DNA from: Pontibacter harenae | GTDB taxonomy: Bacteria > Bacteroidota > Bacteroidia > Cytophagales > Hymenobacteraceae | Assembly: GCF_020907245.1 (NCBI RefSeq) | Contig: NZ_JAJJWH010000022.1 | Location: 1 to 63,373, forward strand | Reading direction: 5' to 3' | DNA: 63,373 nucleotides | Shown here: positions 34,601-43,634 of the stretch, piece by piece | Position numbering within the stretch: position 1 is the first letter of the stretch | How the letters are laid out: every line of letters starts with the position of its first letter | Position numbers and translations under genes: made by a program | The notes under the pieces: model-generated | What the model was told of the DNA's origin: nothing | The model's input: the letters and a program-made list of their open reading frames with translations, nothing else | Database searches by the model: none

Positions 34601-34759
34601 GGTTTTGTCTTTCGTTTGATAGCCTTTTCAGCTAAAGTTAAGCCGTATTGAATATTTACAGCTTATCCTTTATTCTTACTTACTAAGTTATCCAATTGTT
34701 TATGAAACCCACTATCAATGAAAAATTTGGAAGCAGTCTAAATAAAAGGGCATAAAAAA

Positions 34760-34780
34760 GCCTGCTGTTTCTCAGCAGGC
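34760..34780 (-). terminator. Minus-strand terminator
   Basis: 8-bp GC-rich arms (34760-34767 and 34773-34780) and a 5-base loop, followed on the minus strand by a T6 tract, 33 bp after the stop of the 116-aa gene. Confidence 0.75.
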
Positions 34781-34812
34781 AACATTCTTATAAGAACGCC
34801 TATAACAGCAGA

Positions 34813-35163
34813 CTAGGCTACTGTTGGGGTTAAGCATTCGTGCAGCATGCTGTTTAAGGTAAGCATAGCCATCGCTCCGCTCAGTAGTTCTGATAAAGAA
34901 AGCACTTCTGGCAGCGTCAGCACATAAATACAATCGCAACCCACAGGGTATATGATTTCCACATCAGAAGATCTGTCCGTGCTGTTTGCCATCTCAACAA
35001 GATCAATCTTCTCTATAATTTGCTTTAACCTAATAAAAGCATCAACTTTTAAAACTGTTAAAGAACCAGCAAACTCTAATAAAAATCGGTTTTGGCGGTC
35101 GCACTGGTAAATGGCACCTGCACCTGTTTTATAAATTTCTTTTAGATTGGAGTTCGATTGCAT
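34813..35163 (-). CDS. Conserved-looking hypothetical protein (116 aa)
   Basis: A soluble 116-residue protein with an N-terminal beta-rich part (GAGAIYQCDRQNRFLLEFAG) and a helical C-terminus (VLSLSELLSGAMAMLTLNSML). It contains several cysteines but no recognised metal motif. It may fall in one of the Bacteroidota-only DUF families, but I cannot name it confidently. It has its own terminator. Confidence 0.68.
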   Translation of the reverse strand: MQSNSNLKEIYKTGAGAIYQCDRQNRFLLEFAGSLTVLKVDAFIRLKQIIEKIDLVEMANSTDRSSDVEIIYPVGCDCIYVLTLPEVLSLSELLSGAMAMLTLNSMLHECLTPTVA

Positions 35164-35273
35164 CTTCTATTCTATCTTAGCACATACTTTTGCTTTCTGA
35201 TGTTACAAAGATAAGCACTGTTTAGAATCAGTCCAAATAAAATTAACTGATAAAAATAAATTACTCAAAGATT

Positions 35274-35651
35274 ATGGCAAACCAGCAAATAGATAAGGTA
35301 AAGCTCTCAGATAAGTTCAGCCTGTTTAACGACCATTGGAACCCACGTGTGATAGGAGAACTGAATGGGCAGCAGGTAAAAATCGCAAAGTTTATGGGAC
35401 CATTCGACTGGCACCACCACGAACATGAAGATGAGTTTTTCATGGTGATAAAAGGCAGCTTTGAAATGCGCCTGCGCGACAAAACAATTGTGTTAGAGTC
35501 TGGTGAATTTTTAATTGTTCCACGTGGGGTTGAGCACTGCCCTGTAGCTAACGAAGAAGCAGAAGTGCTGATGTTTGAACCTGCCTCTACTGTAAACACA
35601 GGTAACCTGGAAAACAGCGAGCGCACCCGCTCAAACCTCGAAAAACTGTAG
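35274..35651 (+). CDS. Cupin domain protein
   Basis: A 125-residue single cupin. Metal ligands are H49-x-H51-x(3)-E55 (HHHEHEDEFF) in motif 1 and H88 in motif 2 (PRGVEHCP), with MVIKGSFEMRLRDKTIVLESGEF between. Such small cupins are isomerases, dioxygenases or ligand-binding proteins; function cannot be told. It is monocistronic; the 120 bp downstream contain only an imperfect inverted repeat. Confidence 0.9.
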   Translation: MANQQIDKVKLSDKFSLFNDHWNPRVIGELNGQQVKIAKFMGPFDWHHHEHEDEFFMVIKGSFEMRLRDKTIVLESGEFLIVPRGVEHCPVANEEAEVLMFEPASTVNTGNLENSERTRSNLEKL

Positions 35652-35773
35652 TGCCCTGCTCCTTTGGAGCAATGATGGATTATGAAGTAGAAATTAAGAG
35701 ATGGAACACACTTATGTTTCTTACTTCAAATCATTCATGATTTCTAACTCATAATTCATCATTTAAAAAAGTA

Positions 35774-36514
35774 CTACGCCTCCAGAAGGTTATTCTGGTT
35801 GAGCACTTGCAGTACTTCATTTTTATAGAAACGTCCGATCGGGATTTCTATTTTGCCTAGTTCTACGGCCGTCGCAGAAAATGCCTGAACCTTATCAAGG
35901 GCAACTATAAAAGAACGGTGGATTCGCAAAAATTTGTCGTGCGGTAGTTTTTCCTCCAGAAAGCTAATTTTCTGATAAGAAATAACTTCTTTGCTTTCAG
36001 TTTTTACACGGATATAGTCTTTCAGGCTTTCAATGTATAATATCTCAGCCAGCTTCACCTTCACCATCTTTTTCTCCGCTTTTAAGTAAATAAAGGCTTC
36101 GTTGAAGTTTGCATCAGCTACTGGTGCAGCCACCACTGGCAAGGTAGCTGCGGCTTGCGGCTCAACAGCAGAGACTTTGGCAACAGCTTTCATAAAACGT
36201 TCAAACGCAATGGGCTTAAGCAAGTAGTCTATTGCATTTACTTCAAACCCCTCCAGCGCATAATCGCGATAAGCAGTGGTAAGCACGGTCTTTGGCGGAT
36301 TGGGCAATGACTTCAAAAATTCTATACCTGTTAGCTTGGGCATCTGAATATCTAAAAAGAGCAGGTCTATTTTCTGGTTCTGCAAGTAATTATATGCCTC
36401 TATAGCGCTGTTGCAACGGCCAACCAGTTCCAGGTTATCTAAACGACCTATAAAAGTCTCCAGCACATCCAGCGCCAGCGGCTCATCATCAATTATCAAA
36501 CACTTCAGTTTCAT
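35774..36514 (-). CDS. LytTR response regulator
   Basis: A 246-residue regulator. The REC domain has D9/D10, phospho-acceptor D55 (LLFLDIQMPK) and the usual LLKPI lysine loop near 103. A linker rich in Ala/Val/Pro leads to a LytTR DNA-binding domain (from about 140: FIYLKAEKKMVKVKLAEILYIES..., FLRIHRSFIV). It controls transcription in response to the sensor kinase encoded immediately upstream (24-bp gap). Its target genes are not evident. Confidence 0.94.
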   Translation of the reverse strand: MKLKCLIIDDEPLALDVLETFIGRLDNLELVGRCNSAIEAYNYLQNQKIDLLFLDIQMPKLTGIEFLKSLPNPPKTVLTTAYRDYALEGFEVNAIDYLLKPIAFERFMKAVAKVSAVEPQAAATLPVVAAPVADANFNEAFIYLKAEKKMVKVKLAEILYIESLKDYIRVKTESKEVISYQKISFLEEKLPHDKFLRIHRSFIVALDKVQAFSATAVELGKIEIPIGRFYKNEVLQVLNQNNLLEA

Positions 36515-36537
36515 TATGTAGGCTGTTCTTTTATAAC

Positions 36538-37644
36538 TTACTCTTCTAAATTCAGCTCCAGACGTATAGTATAGCTTTCGGGCTCGTCTTCTATCTTTAG
36601 CAAATGCTTTTCTTCATAAAGTAAATCTAGGCGACGACTTACGTTTTTTAGTCCGATACCTGCTGCCATTTCGCGGGTGCTATGCACTCTAGAGCCTACA
36701 CCTTTGCTGTTCTCCACAAGTAACACCAACTTATGCTCCCCTACCTTTACATCAATCCTGATCCAGGCATCATCGTTTTCTGAGCTTACCCCATGCTTAA
36801 AAGCATTCTCCACAAAAGGCAACAGCATTAAGGGAGCAATGCTGAGTCCACTCACACTCCCCGCTTCATTATAACTGATAGCTACCCTGTTTCCGTATCG
36901 CATGCGCTCCAAATCGATGTAATTTTTAATGTAGCTGAGTTCTTTTGTTAAAGGCACTTTTGCTGCAGCAGCGTCATAAAGCATATAATCCATCAGGTCG
37001 GAAAGCTTAAGCACCACCTCTGGCGCCGTATCGGCTTTCTTAAGTGTAAGCGCATACAGGCTATTAAGCGTGTTGAAAAGAAAATGCGGGTGAATCTGCC
37101 CTTTCAGGAATTGTAGCTCTGCCTCTAGCTTATCTTTTGCAAGGGTTTGTGATGCCTGCTGATGGCGGTACCAATTCTTGAGCAGGTATATAACGGCCGT
37201 TACCGCCACCACATAGTTTATGCTAACTACATTTTTAATGAAGCGATACAGCGACAGGTTATCGGTAGTATAGGTTGTGGGGCAAAAGAAAGGATCGACC
37301 AGGAGTGGCAGCAGCACATACTGCATCAAAGCCACAATGGCGGCCATCAATAGAAATAGGTAAACAAAGTACTCGAGGTAGCGCTTCAGCAGCAAGTAGC
37401 GTGGCATCAAGTAATACACATTAAAGTATACCAGCGCCATTTTAAACGGTAGCTCCACCAGCTCTACCATGTAGGCGTTATAGTAGTCGTCTATATAGCT
37501 GCCATAGAGCAACCCAAAGAAAACAACATAAATTGCCCAGAACGAAAAATGCTGCAGCATTCTGTTCTGGGAGAGCCCCCTTACCTGCGGCAGCGCCAGT
37601 TCCTTCGCCTCCAGCACACGCCCTGCACTTAGTTTTATTTCCAT
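36538..37644 (-). CDS. LytS-type sensor histidine kinase
   Basis: A 368-residue membrane kinase with four transmembrane helices (between about 32 and 155), a short coiled coil, the His_kinase domain with phospho-site H185 (QIHPHFLFNTLNSLYAL), and a HATPase part with the N-box LPFVENAFKHGV and a G-box AAGIGLKNVSRRLDLLY. It has no periplasmic sensor domain, so the signal is probably membrane-borne. It forms an operon with the LytTR regulator downstream. Confidence 0.94.
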   Translation of the reverse strand: MEIKLSAGRVLEAKELALPQVRGLSQNRMLQHFSFWAIYVVFFGLLYGSYIDDYYNAYMVELVELPFKMALVYFNVYYLMPRYLLLKRYLEYFVYLFLLMAAIVALMQYVLLPLLVDPFFCPTTYTTDNLSLYRFIKNVVSINYVVAVTAVIYLLKNWYRHQQASQTLAKDKLEAELQFLKGQIHPHFLFNTLNSLYALTLKKADTAPEVVLKLSDLMDYMLYDAAAAKVPLTKELSYIKNYIDLERMRYGNRVAISYNEAGSVSGLSIAPLMLLPFVENAFKHGVSSENDDAWIRIDVKVGEHKLVLLVENSKGVGSRVHSTREMAAGIGLKNVSRRLDLLYEEKHLLKIEDEPESYTIRLELNLEE

Positions 37645-37922
37645 TCTTACAAAAGTACTTCTTCTATCCTTTTAAAACTTCATGAAAAATTAATTTAACA
37701 CCAAGCAACCTTTAGCCTACTCCCTCTATCTTAGATATATAAGAAACACAGAAAACTAATTAGTCTAGTAAAATCAAGGATAAGAATAGATCTATTGGCA
37801 GTTAGTCTAAAACAATTTATAGATACAAAATAAACAGTTAAACTTGTATCGTTATCAAAGCAAACAAACTGATTACCAGATAACAACGCAACCCATTTTA
37901 TCTACTTTTAAAAAATAAAACC

Positions 37923-38498
37923 ATGAAAAAAGGATTAATTTTCTTATTGGCAGCAGTGCTGTTGATAGGAGCAAGCCCTGTTACACAGGCAAACCCAACT
38001 ACCGCTCCTCTTTCCGCTGACCAAGCGAGCGAAGTCCTACAGAAGATTGCAGGCGATTGGGTAATTAACTTATCGGTGTGGGATCAGAAAAACGAGAAGC
38101 CCTCTGCATTTAAAGGTATATCTAAAATATTTCCTTTCAACTCTGATAACATAATGCGGGAGCAGTTTGAGATACCACAACCTGATGGCACTACACTTAC
38201 AGGAGATGGCTATATTCGTTACTCTCACTCACGTAAATGCTTTGAGTTTGCCCAGGTAACACCAGCAGGCAACAGAGAAGTACTGATGATCGGTAAATAT
38301 TCTCCTCAGCACAACACTATTTTGTTTCTACCTGCAACTAAATCCGAAAACAGACACAGTAAGCCTTCCGTTCAGTGGCGCTACGTCTTCTTCGAGGATG
38401 GCAGCTTTACAAAAGTGGTACATGAGCTGAATGCTCAAGGCAATTACGCAATTTCGTCTTATTACCACTATAACCAGGCTTCTACAGCAGAGATGTAA
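37923..38498 (+). CDS. Exported lipocalin-like protein, unknown
   Basis: A 191-residue protein with a signal peptide (cleavage after TQA). The mature part has a run of beta strands starting with LQKIAGDWVINLSVWD and including GDGYIRYSHSRKCFEFAQV and WRYVFFEDGSFTKVVHEL, the pattern of a small lipocalin/DUF1579-like beta-barrel that could bind a hydrophobic ligand. No conserved catalytic residues. A 17-bp terminator stem follows. Confidence 0.72.
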   Translation: MKKGLIFLLAAVLLIGASPVTQANPTTAPLSADQASEVLQKIAGDWVINLSVWDQKNEKPSAFKGISKIFPFNSDNIMREQFEIPQPDGTTLTGDGYIRYSHSRKCFEFAQVTPAGNREVLMIGKYSPQHNTILFLPATKSENRHSKPSVQWRYVFFEDGSFTKVVHELNAQGNYAISSYYHYNQASTAEM

Positions 38499-38509
38499 GC
38501 TTTTATAAA

Positions 38510-38560
38510 CAAAAGGAGTAGACCACGCTAGCATGTTACTGGAGTGGTCTACTCCTTTTG
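38510..38560. terminator. Bidirectional hairpin terminator
   Basis: Perfect 17-bp arms (38510-38526 and 38544-38560) with a 17-base loop, between the lipocalin-like gene and the convergent alkyltransferase-like gene (12 and 9 bp from the stops). Confidence 0.8.
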
Positions 38561-38568
38561 CATAGCTA

Positions 38569-38905
38569 CTACATCAACTCTTTGCCTGGGTCCCAAAAAA
38601 GCTTTTCGAAGTTTACTACCTGGTCATTCTCTACCTTTATTCCCTCCTGCTCCAGGCGCTGCTTCATGGCATTTGCTTCCTCGAAGTGCTGTTTACCCGT
38701 AAGCATCCCCACTCGGTTTATTACTCTGTGAGCAGGTATACTGGTATAAGGTTGTGAGGCAATTAAAGCCCAACCTACCATACGCGCAGCTCCCTTTGAC
38801 CCCAGATAACTGGCGATTGCACCAATAAGAGGTCACTCTCCCTTCTGGTATCAGGCGCACTACATCGTATACATCCTGAAAAAAATTTTTCTTCTCCTTC
38901 TCCAT
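38569..38905 (-). pseudogene. Alkyltransferase-like (ATL/MGMT) protein, frameshifted
   Basis: The 5' frame from ATG 38905 gives FFQDVYDVVRLIPEGRVTSY and then goes astray. Dropping one T in TCTTATTGG (forward 38824-38825) restores GAIASYLGSKGAARMVGWAL and runs on through IPAHRVINR to the stop at 38569. This is the MGMT DNA-binding fold of about 110 residues with Ala in place of the acceptor Cys of PCHRV, i.e. an alkyltransferase-like protein that flags alkylguanine for excision repair rather than removing the alkyl group. As sequenced the gene is broken by one extra base, or there is a base-calling error. Confidence 0.82.
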
Positions 38906-39098
38906 TATAAATCTTCACGGTCTCTGTTTAAACACAGGGACTTGTCGTTTATCTGAATTTATTGTCTGTTTGTAGAGTTATGTACACGGATTATTCTTTT
39001 TAACGGGATAGGTTTCTAAATTTAAACCTTCCTGTAAATTCTTAGTCTAAGTACGGTACCTGAGGAGGCTTTAGTTGAAGAAGCTTGGTTTATTTAGG

Positions 39099-39106
39099 TA
39101 TTTTTG
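39099..39106 (+). promoter_or_regulatory. Possible TAnnTTTG element upstream of efflux operon
   Basis: TATTTTTG fits the Bacteroidota -7 consensus, 28 bp before the first ATG of the RND operon. A TTG at 39075-39077 gives a 21-bp spacer, slightly longer than usual. Confidence 0.35.
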
Positions 39107-39134
39107 AACTCAAATAATTTCTTTATAAACATTC

Positions 39135-40229
39135 ATGAGTAAACCTGTTAAAACCGTTCTTATTCTGGTGGCAGTCGCTGTTGTAGCCTATCTTGCTGTT
39201 ACAAAGGTATTTTCTGGAGGCAACGATCAGCCTCAAGCAGCTAGCCGAGGCGGCGGCGGTCCGTTAGCACAAAAAGTTGCGGTTGATGTCTACGTAGTTT
39301 CTGCGAGTGCTTTCCAAAACAAAATCAACACAACGGGCACCATACTGCCAAACGAAGATGTAGAACTTCGCAGCGAGATAGCAGGAAAAGTAACAGGTAT
39401 CAACTTTGAAGAAGGCGCTCGCGTGAGTAAGGGCCAGCTTTTGTTAACCGTAAACGACGCAGAATTGCGTGCGCAGCTGCAGAAACTGGAGTCAAACCAA
39501 AAGCTTTACCGCGACATGGAAGAGCGCCAGCGCACACTGCTGGAGAAAGACTACATTAGCAAACAGGAATACGACCAGGTAAGCAACCAACTTGCCACCG
39601 CTACTGCCGATATACAAGCCCTAAAAGCATCTCTTGACAAGGCCTATGTACGTGCTCCTTTCGACGGCGTAGTTGGTTTGCGCCAGGTAAGCGAAGGCAG
39701 CTATGTATCGGCTACTACCCCTATTGCCCGCATAGTAGATATCAGCCCAGTAAAAATTGACTTTTCTATTCCTGGCCGCTACAGCCAGCAGGTAAAGGAG
39801 GGCGATAAGATCACTTTTACGGTGGAAGGTAACCCTGAGGTATACAATGCCTCTATTTACGCAGTGCAGCCAAGCATCGACCCTACCACACGCACCTTGC
39901 AGATACGTGCTCTGTTCGACAATAAAAACGAAGAAGTAAAACCCGGATCTTTTGTGAATGTGAACCTTTCTCTGAAAGATTTAGATGATGCCATTCTTAT
40001 TCCAACTGAAGCTATCATCCCAGAGGCTACTGGCCATAAAATATTTTTGAACAAGAATGGTAAAGCTGTGCCACAGATGGTAAAAATCGGTCAGCGTTCC
40101 GAAACCATGATACAGATTACAGAGGGCGTTGCTCCTGGCGATACCATTATCCGATCTGGCATTTTGCAAGTGAGGCCAGGATCTGATTTAAATGTAAGAA
40201 ACGTGAAAACTGCAGAGGGGAATATTTAA
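39135..40229 (+). CDS. RND efflux membrane-fusion protein (HlyD/AcrA type)
   Basis: A 364-residue periplasmic adaptor with an N-terminal membrane anchor (about 7-27) instead of a lipobox. In order: lipoyl half (GTILPNEDVELRSEIAGKVTGINFEEGARVSKGQLL), alpha-hairpin (about 110-160, QKLESNQKLYRDMEERQ), second lipoyl half (YVRAPFDGVVGLRQVSEGSYV) and beta-barrel/MP domains (ISPVKIDFSIPGRY). It bridges the inner-membrane pump and outer-membrane channel encoded next. First gene of the operon; about 250 bp separate it from the pump gene and hold no other feature I can see. Confidence 0.95.
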   Translation: MSKPVKTVLILVAVAVVAYLAVTKVFSGGNDQPQAASRGGGGPLAQKVAVDVYVVSASAFQNKINTTGTILPNEDVELRSEIAGKVTGINFEEGARVSKGQLLLTVNDAELRAQLQKLESNQKLYRDMEERQRTLLEKDYISKQEYDQVSNQLATATADIQALKASLDKAYVRAPFDGVVGLRQVSEGSYVSATTPIARIVDISPVKIDFSIPGRYSQQVKEGDKITFTVEGNPEVYNASIYAVQPSIDPTTRTLQIRALFDNKNEEVKPGSFVNVNLSLKDLDDAILIPTEAIIPEATGHKIFLNKNGKAVPQMVKIGQRSETMIQITEGVAPGDTIIRSGILQVRPGSDLNVRNVKTAEGNI

Positions 40230-40480
40230 AGGCAAAGGGTTGTATCTAACACAACATTATGTGGTTTAAGCTGTTACGATACTATAAAGCTTCCCACCAC
40301 TACCCTACTGCACCTCAGCACAGCTTCTGGAAAGCTGTTTATACACAGTAAGCAGATTGAATAGAAAGTAGAAGAACAATATAAGTTCAGTTAAGGCTAT
40401 AAGTAGTAGAACGATATAGGAAACAAAAACTCCTTCTTCTAAAATTTAGCCCTAGTGCCCGAACTTAAACAAAAGCAAGA

Positions 40481-43400
40481 ATGGCAAGTTTATCATCCAT
40501 AAGTATAAAGCGCCCTGTACTCGCCATCGTGATGAGCATCACGATTGTGGTTTTCGGTGTTATAGGTATCACTTACCTTGGTGTGCGGGAGTACCCAAGC
40601 GTAGACCCGCCTATCGTTAACGTTTCTACCAGCTATACAGGAGCCAACGCCGAAACCATAGAGTCGGAAATAACAGAGCCGCTGGAGGAATCCATCAACG
40701 GTATTGCAGGTATCCGTACACTAACCTCCAGCAGCAGCGAGGGTAGCAGTAACATTACCGTAGAGTTCAACTTGGGCATAGACCTTGAAACTGCCGCAAA
40801 CGACGTGCGCGACCGCGTATCCAGAGCACAGCGAAGATTGCCTGAAGATGCAGAACCACCTACCGTTTCGAAGGCTGATGCTGACTCAAACCCTATCATT
40901 ATGCTAGGTGTTAAAAGCGAAACCCGTACCCTGCTAGAGCTTTCAGATATTGGCACGAACGTTTTTAAAGAGCAGCTGCAAACCATACCAGGCGTAAGTT
41001 CTGTGGGTATATGGGGCGATAAGCGCTATTCTATGCGCCTTTGGATGGACCCAGATAAACTTTCTGCCTTACGTGTAACACCGCTTGAGGTACAGATGGC
41101 TTTAGGTCGCCAAAACGTGGAGCTGCCTTCTGGTAGCATTGAGGGAGCTACAACAGAGCTTTCTGTAAGAACAATGGGGCGAATTTCTACGCCAGATGAG
41201 TTCAACAACCTTGTTATCAGGCAAGATGAAGATCGCCTGATACGTTTCCGAGATGTTGGCTATGCACAACTTGCCCCTGAAAACGAAAAAACGGTGTTGC
41301 GCTACAACGGCATCCCAATGATTGGTGTTGTGCTTATTCCGCAGCCAGGATCTAACCAAGTAGAGATTGCTGATGAGTTTTACCGCCGTTTGGAGCACAT
41401 TAAAAAGGATATTCCAGAAGACCTTGAACTCATCATCGGCTTTGACAACTCTCAGTATATTAAAGCTTCCATTGCAGAGGTAGAAGAAACCATCTTCGTG
41501 GCCTTTGGCCTGGTGGTAGTAATTATCTTCCTTTTCCTGCGCGACTGGCGTTCTACCCTTATACCTGTGGTGGCTATACCTGTGTCACTGGTAGGCTCTT
41601 TTTTCATTATGTACATCATGGATTTCTCCATTAATGTGCTGACCCTTTTGGGTATAGTACTGGCCATTGGTCTGGTAGTGGATGATGCCATTGTTATGCT
41701 GGAGAACATCTATGCCCGTATCGAAGCAGGCGAAGATCCAATGAAGGCGGCCAAGAAAGGCTCTGCTGAAATATACTTTGCCATTATCTCGACAACAGTT
41801 GCACTGGCAGCGGTGTTTATGCCTGTTGCCTTCTTAGAAGATACAACAGGTCGCCTTTTCCGTGAATTCGGAATTGTGGTGGCTGGCTCCGTAATTATTT
41901 CTTCATTTGTGTCGCTAACGCTTACGCCGATGATGTCGTCGCGTATGCTTAAACGTAAGGAAAGGCCTGGCTGGTTCTATCGTAAAACAGAACCGTTTTT
42001 CGCTGCACTTACAGATGGCTACCGCAGCAGCTTAGAAAGCTTTATGAAAGTACGTTGGGTGGCTTTTTTACTTATTCTACTTTCTGCAGGAGTTATCTGG
42101 TGGCAGATGTCTACACTTCAGTCTGAATTAACACCAGACGAAGACAGAAGCGGACTCAGAATAAATGCCACAGGTCCGGAAGGTGCCTCTTTCGAGTTTA
42201 TGGACCAGTACATGAACGAGCTGACAACCCTTGTTAATGATTCTGTGAAAGGTATAGAGAGTATCACCTCTATGACCCGTAACTCTAATTCAGGTTTCAT
42301 TCGCCTACGCTTAGTAGAGCCAGACCAGCGCGATCAGTCGCAGCAGGAGTTAGTAGAAGGACTTCCTAACCTCATCAACCAAATACCTGGTGCCCGTACT
42401 TTCGCCTCTGGTGATAAAGGCTTAGGTGGTGGTCGTGGAGCTGGACAGCCCGTACAGTTCGTAGTGCAGTCGCAGAACATGGAAAAACTGCGTGAGATTA
42501 TACCTCCATTCCTGGAGGCGGCTCAGCAGGACCCGACCTTCAACTTTGTGGATGTTAACCTGAAGTTTAACAAGCCTGAACTACGCGTAGAAATTAACCG
42601 TGAGAAAGCCTTGTCTTTGGGGGTTAGTGTACGAGATATTGCTCAAACCATGCAGTTAGGTCTTAGTGGCCAGCGCTTTGGCTACTTTGTAAAAGGTGGT
42701 AAGCAGTACCAGATATTAGGGCAGGTAGCACGCGAGAACCGCAGCGAACCACTTGACCTGCGTAGCCTGTATGTGAAGAGCAGCTCTGGAGAACTTATTC
42801 AGCTTGATAACCTGATCGAACTGAAAGAAGAAAGTGCATCGCCACAAGTATACCGCTTTAACCGATTTGCAGCAGCAACTTTTAGTGCCTCTCTTGCCAA
42901 AGGTAAAACCATAGGCGAAGGCGTGGAAGCAATGGAAGCTATATCAAAAGAAGTACTTGACGAAACATTCCAGACATCCTTAACAGGACAGTCCAGAGAC
43001 TTTTCTGAGAGCTCTAACAGCTTACTTTTTGCCTTCCTTTTAGCTTTAGGTTTGATTTACCTGGCGCTTTCGGCACAGTTCGAGAGTTTCAGAGATCCTA
43101 TCATCATCATGTTTACAGTGCCGCTAGCTTTAAGTGGAGCGTTGTTTAGCCTTTGGTACTTCGGCGAAACGCTAAATATTTTCAGCCAGATTGGTATGAT
43201 TATGCTTGTGGGCCTGGTAACGAAAAACGGTATCCTGTTGGTGGAATTTGCGAATCAGCGGAAAGAAGAAGGCTTAACAAAGTTAGATGCAGCCGTAGAT
43301 TCAGCAGTGTCCCGCTTCCGCCCTATCCTGATGACTTCGCTTTCTACGATACTGGGTACATTACCGATTGCCCTAGCATTGGGCGCTGGTTCAGAAACAC

Positions 43401-43606
43401 GTGTTTCGATGGGTGTTGCCGTGGTAGGTGGTCTTATTTTTGCCACAGGCCTTACGCTGTACATTATTCCAGCTATCTATTCCTACTTCTCATCCGCAAA
43501 GGCTAATATTATCGATTCGGATGATGAACACGAGAAGCCTACTCCAAAGAAAGTAGTAGTAGCAGAGCCTGTTTTGAGCAAGCAAGGCAATTTAAATTTT
43601 AGCTAA
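40481..43606 (+). CDS. RND multidrug efflux permease (AcrB/HAE1 type)
   Basis: A 1041-residue inner-membrane pump with 12 helices and two large periplasmic loops. Visible family features are the start SISIKRPVLAIVMSITIVVFGVIGITYLGVREYPSVDPP, the porter segment AANDVRDRVSRAQRRLPEDA and the TM4 proton-relay pair GLVVDDAIVMLENI (two Asp), plus the repeated helix MLVGLVTKNGILLVEFANQ. It exports drugs or lipophilic molecules using the proton gradient. Length is typical. The downstream TolC gene follows after 28 bp. Confidence 0.96.
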   Translation: MASLSSISIKRPVLAIVMSITIVVFGVIGITYLGVREYPSVDPPIVNVSTSYTGANAETIESEITEPLEESINGIAGIRTLTSSSSEGSSNITVEFNLGIDLETAANDVRDRVSRAQRRLPEDAEPPTVSKADADSNPIIMLGVKSETRTLLELSDIGTNVFKEQLQTIPGVSSVGIWGDKRYSMRLWMDPDKLSALRVTPLEVQMALGRQNVELPSGSIEGATTELSVRTMGRISTPDEFNNLVIRQDEDRLIRFRDVGYAQLAPENEKTVLRYNGIPMIGVVLIPQPGSNQVEIADEFYRRLEHIKKDIPEDLELIIGFDNSQYIKASIAEVEETIFVAFGLVVVIIFLFLRDWRSTLIPVVAIPVSLVGSFFIMYIMDFSINVLTLLGIVLAIGLVVDDAIVMLENIYARIEAGEDPMKAAKKGSAEIYFAIISTTVALAAVFMPVAFLEDTTGRLFREFGIVVAGSVIISSFVSLTLTPMMSSRMLKRKERPGWFYRKTEPFFAALTDGYRSSLESFMKVRWVAFLLILLSAGVIWWQMSTLQSELTPDEDRSGLRINATGPEGASFEFMDQYMNELTTLVNDSVKGIESITSMTRNSNSGFIRLRLVEPDQRDQSQQELVEGLPNLINQIPGARTFASGDKGLGGGRGAGQPVQFVVQSQNMEKLREIIPPFLEAAQQDPTFNFVDVNLKFNKPELRVEINREKALSLGVSVRDIAQTMQLGLSGQRFGYFVKGGKQYQILGQVARENRSEPLDLRSLYVKSSSGELIQLDNLIELKEESASPQVYRFNRFAAATFSASLAKGKTIGEGVEAMEAISKEVLDETFQTSLTGQSRDFSESSNSLLFAFLLALGLIYLALSAQFESFRDPIIIMFTVPLALSGALFSLWYFGETLNIFSQIGMIMLVGLVTKNGILLVEFANQRKEEGLTKLDAAVDSAVSRFRPILMTSLSTILGTLPIALALGAGSETRVSMGVAVVGGLIFATGLTLYIIPAIYSYFSSAKANIIDSDDEHEKPTPKKVVVAEPVLSKQGNLNFS

Positions 43607-43634
43607 AGATCTCACAAAAGTCAAAATCACTTTA

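Noticed and set aside
35652..35773. Imperfect inverted repeat downstream of the cupin gene
   Set aside because: Matches are broken and the loop is long; neither a convincing terminator nor a mobile-element end.
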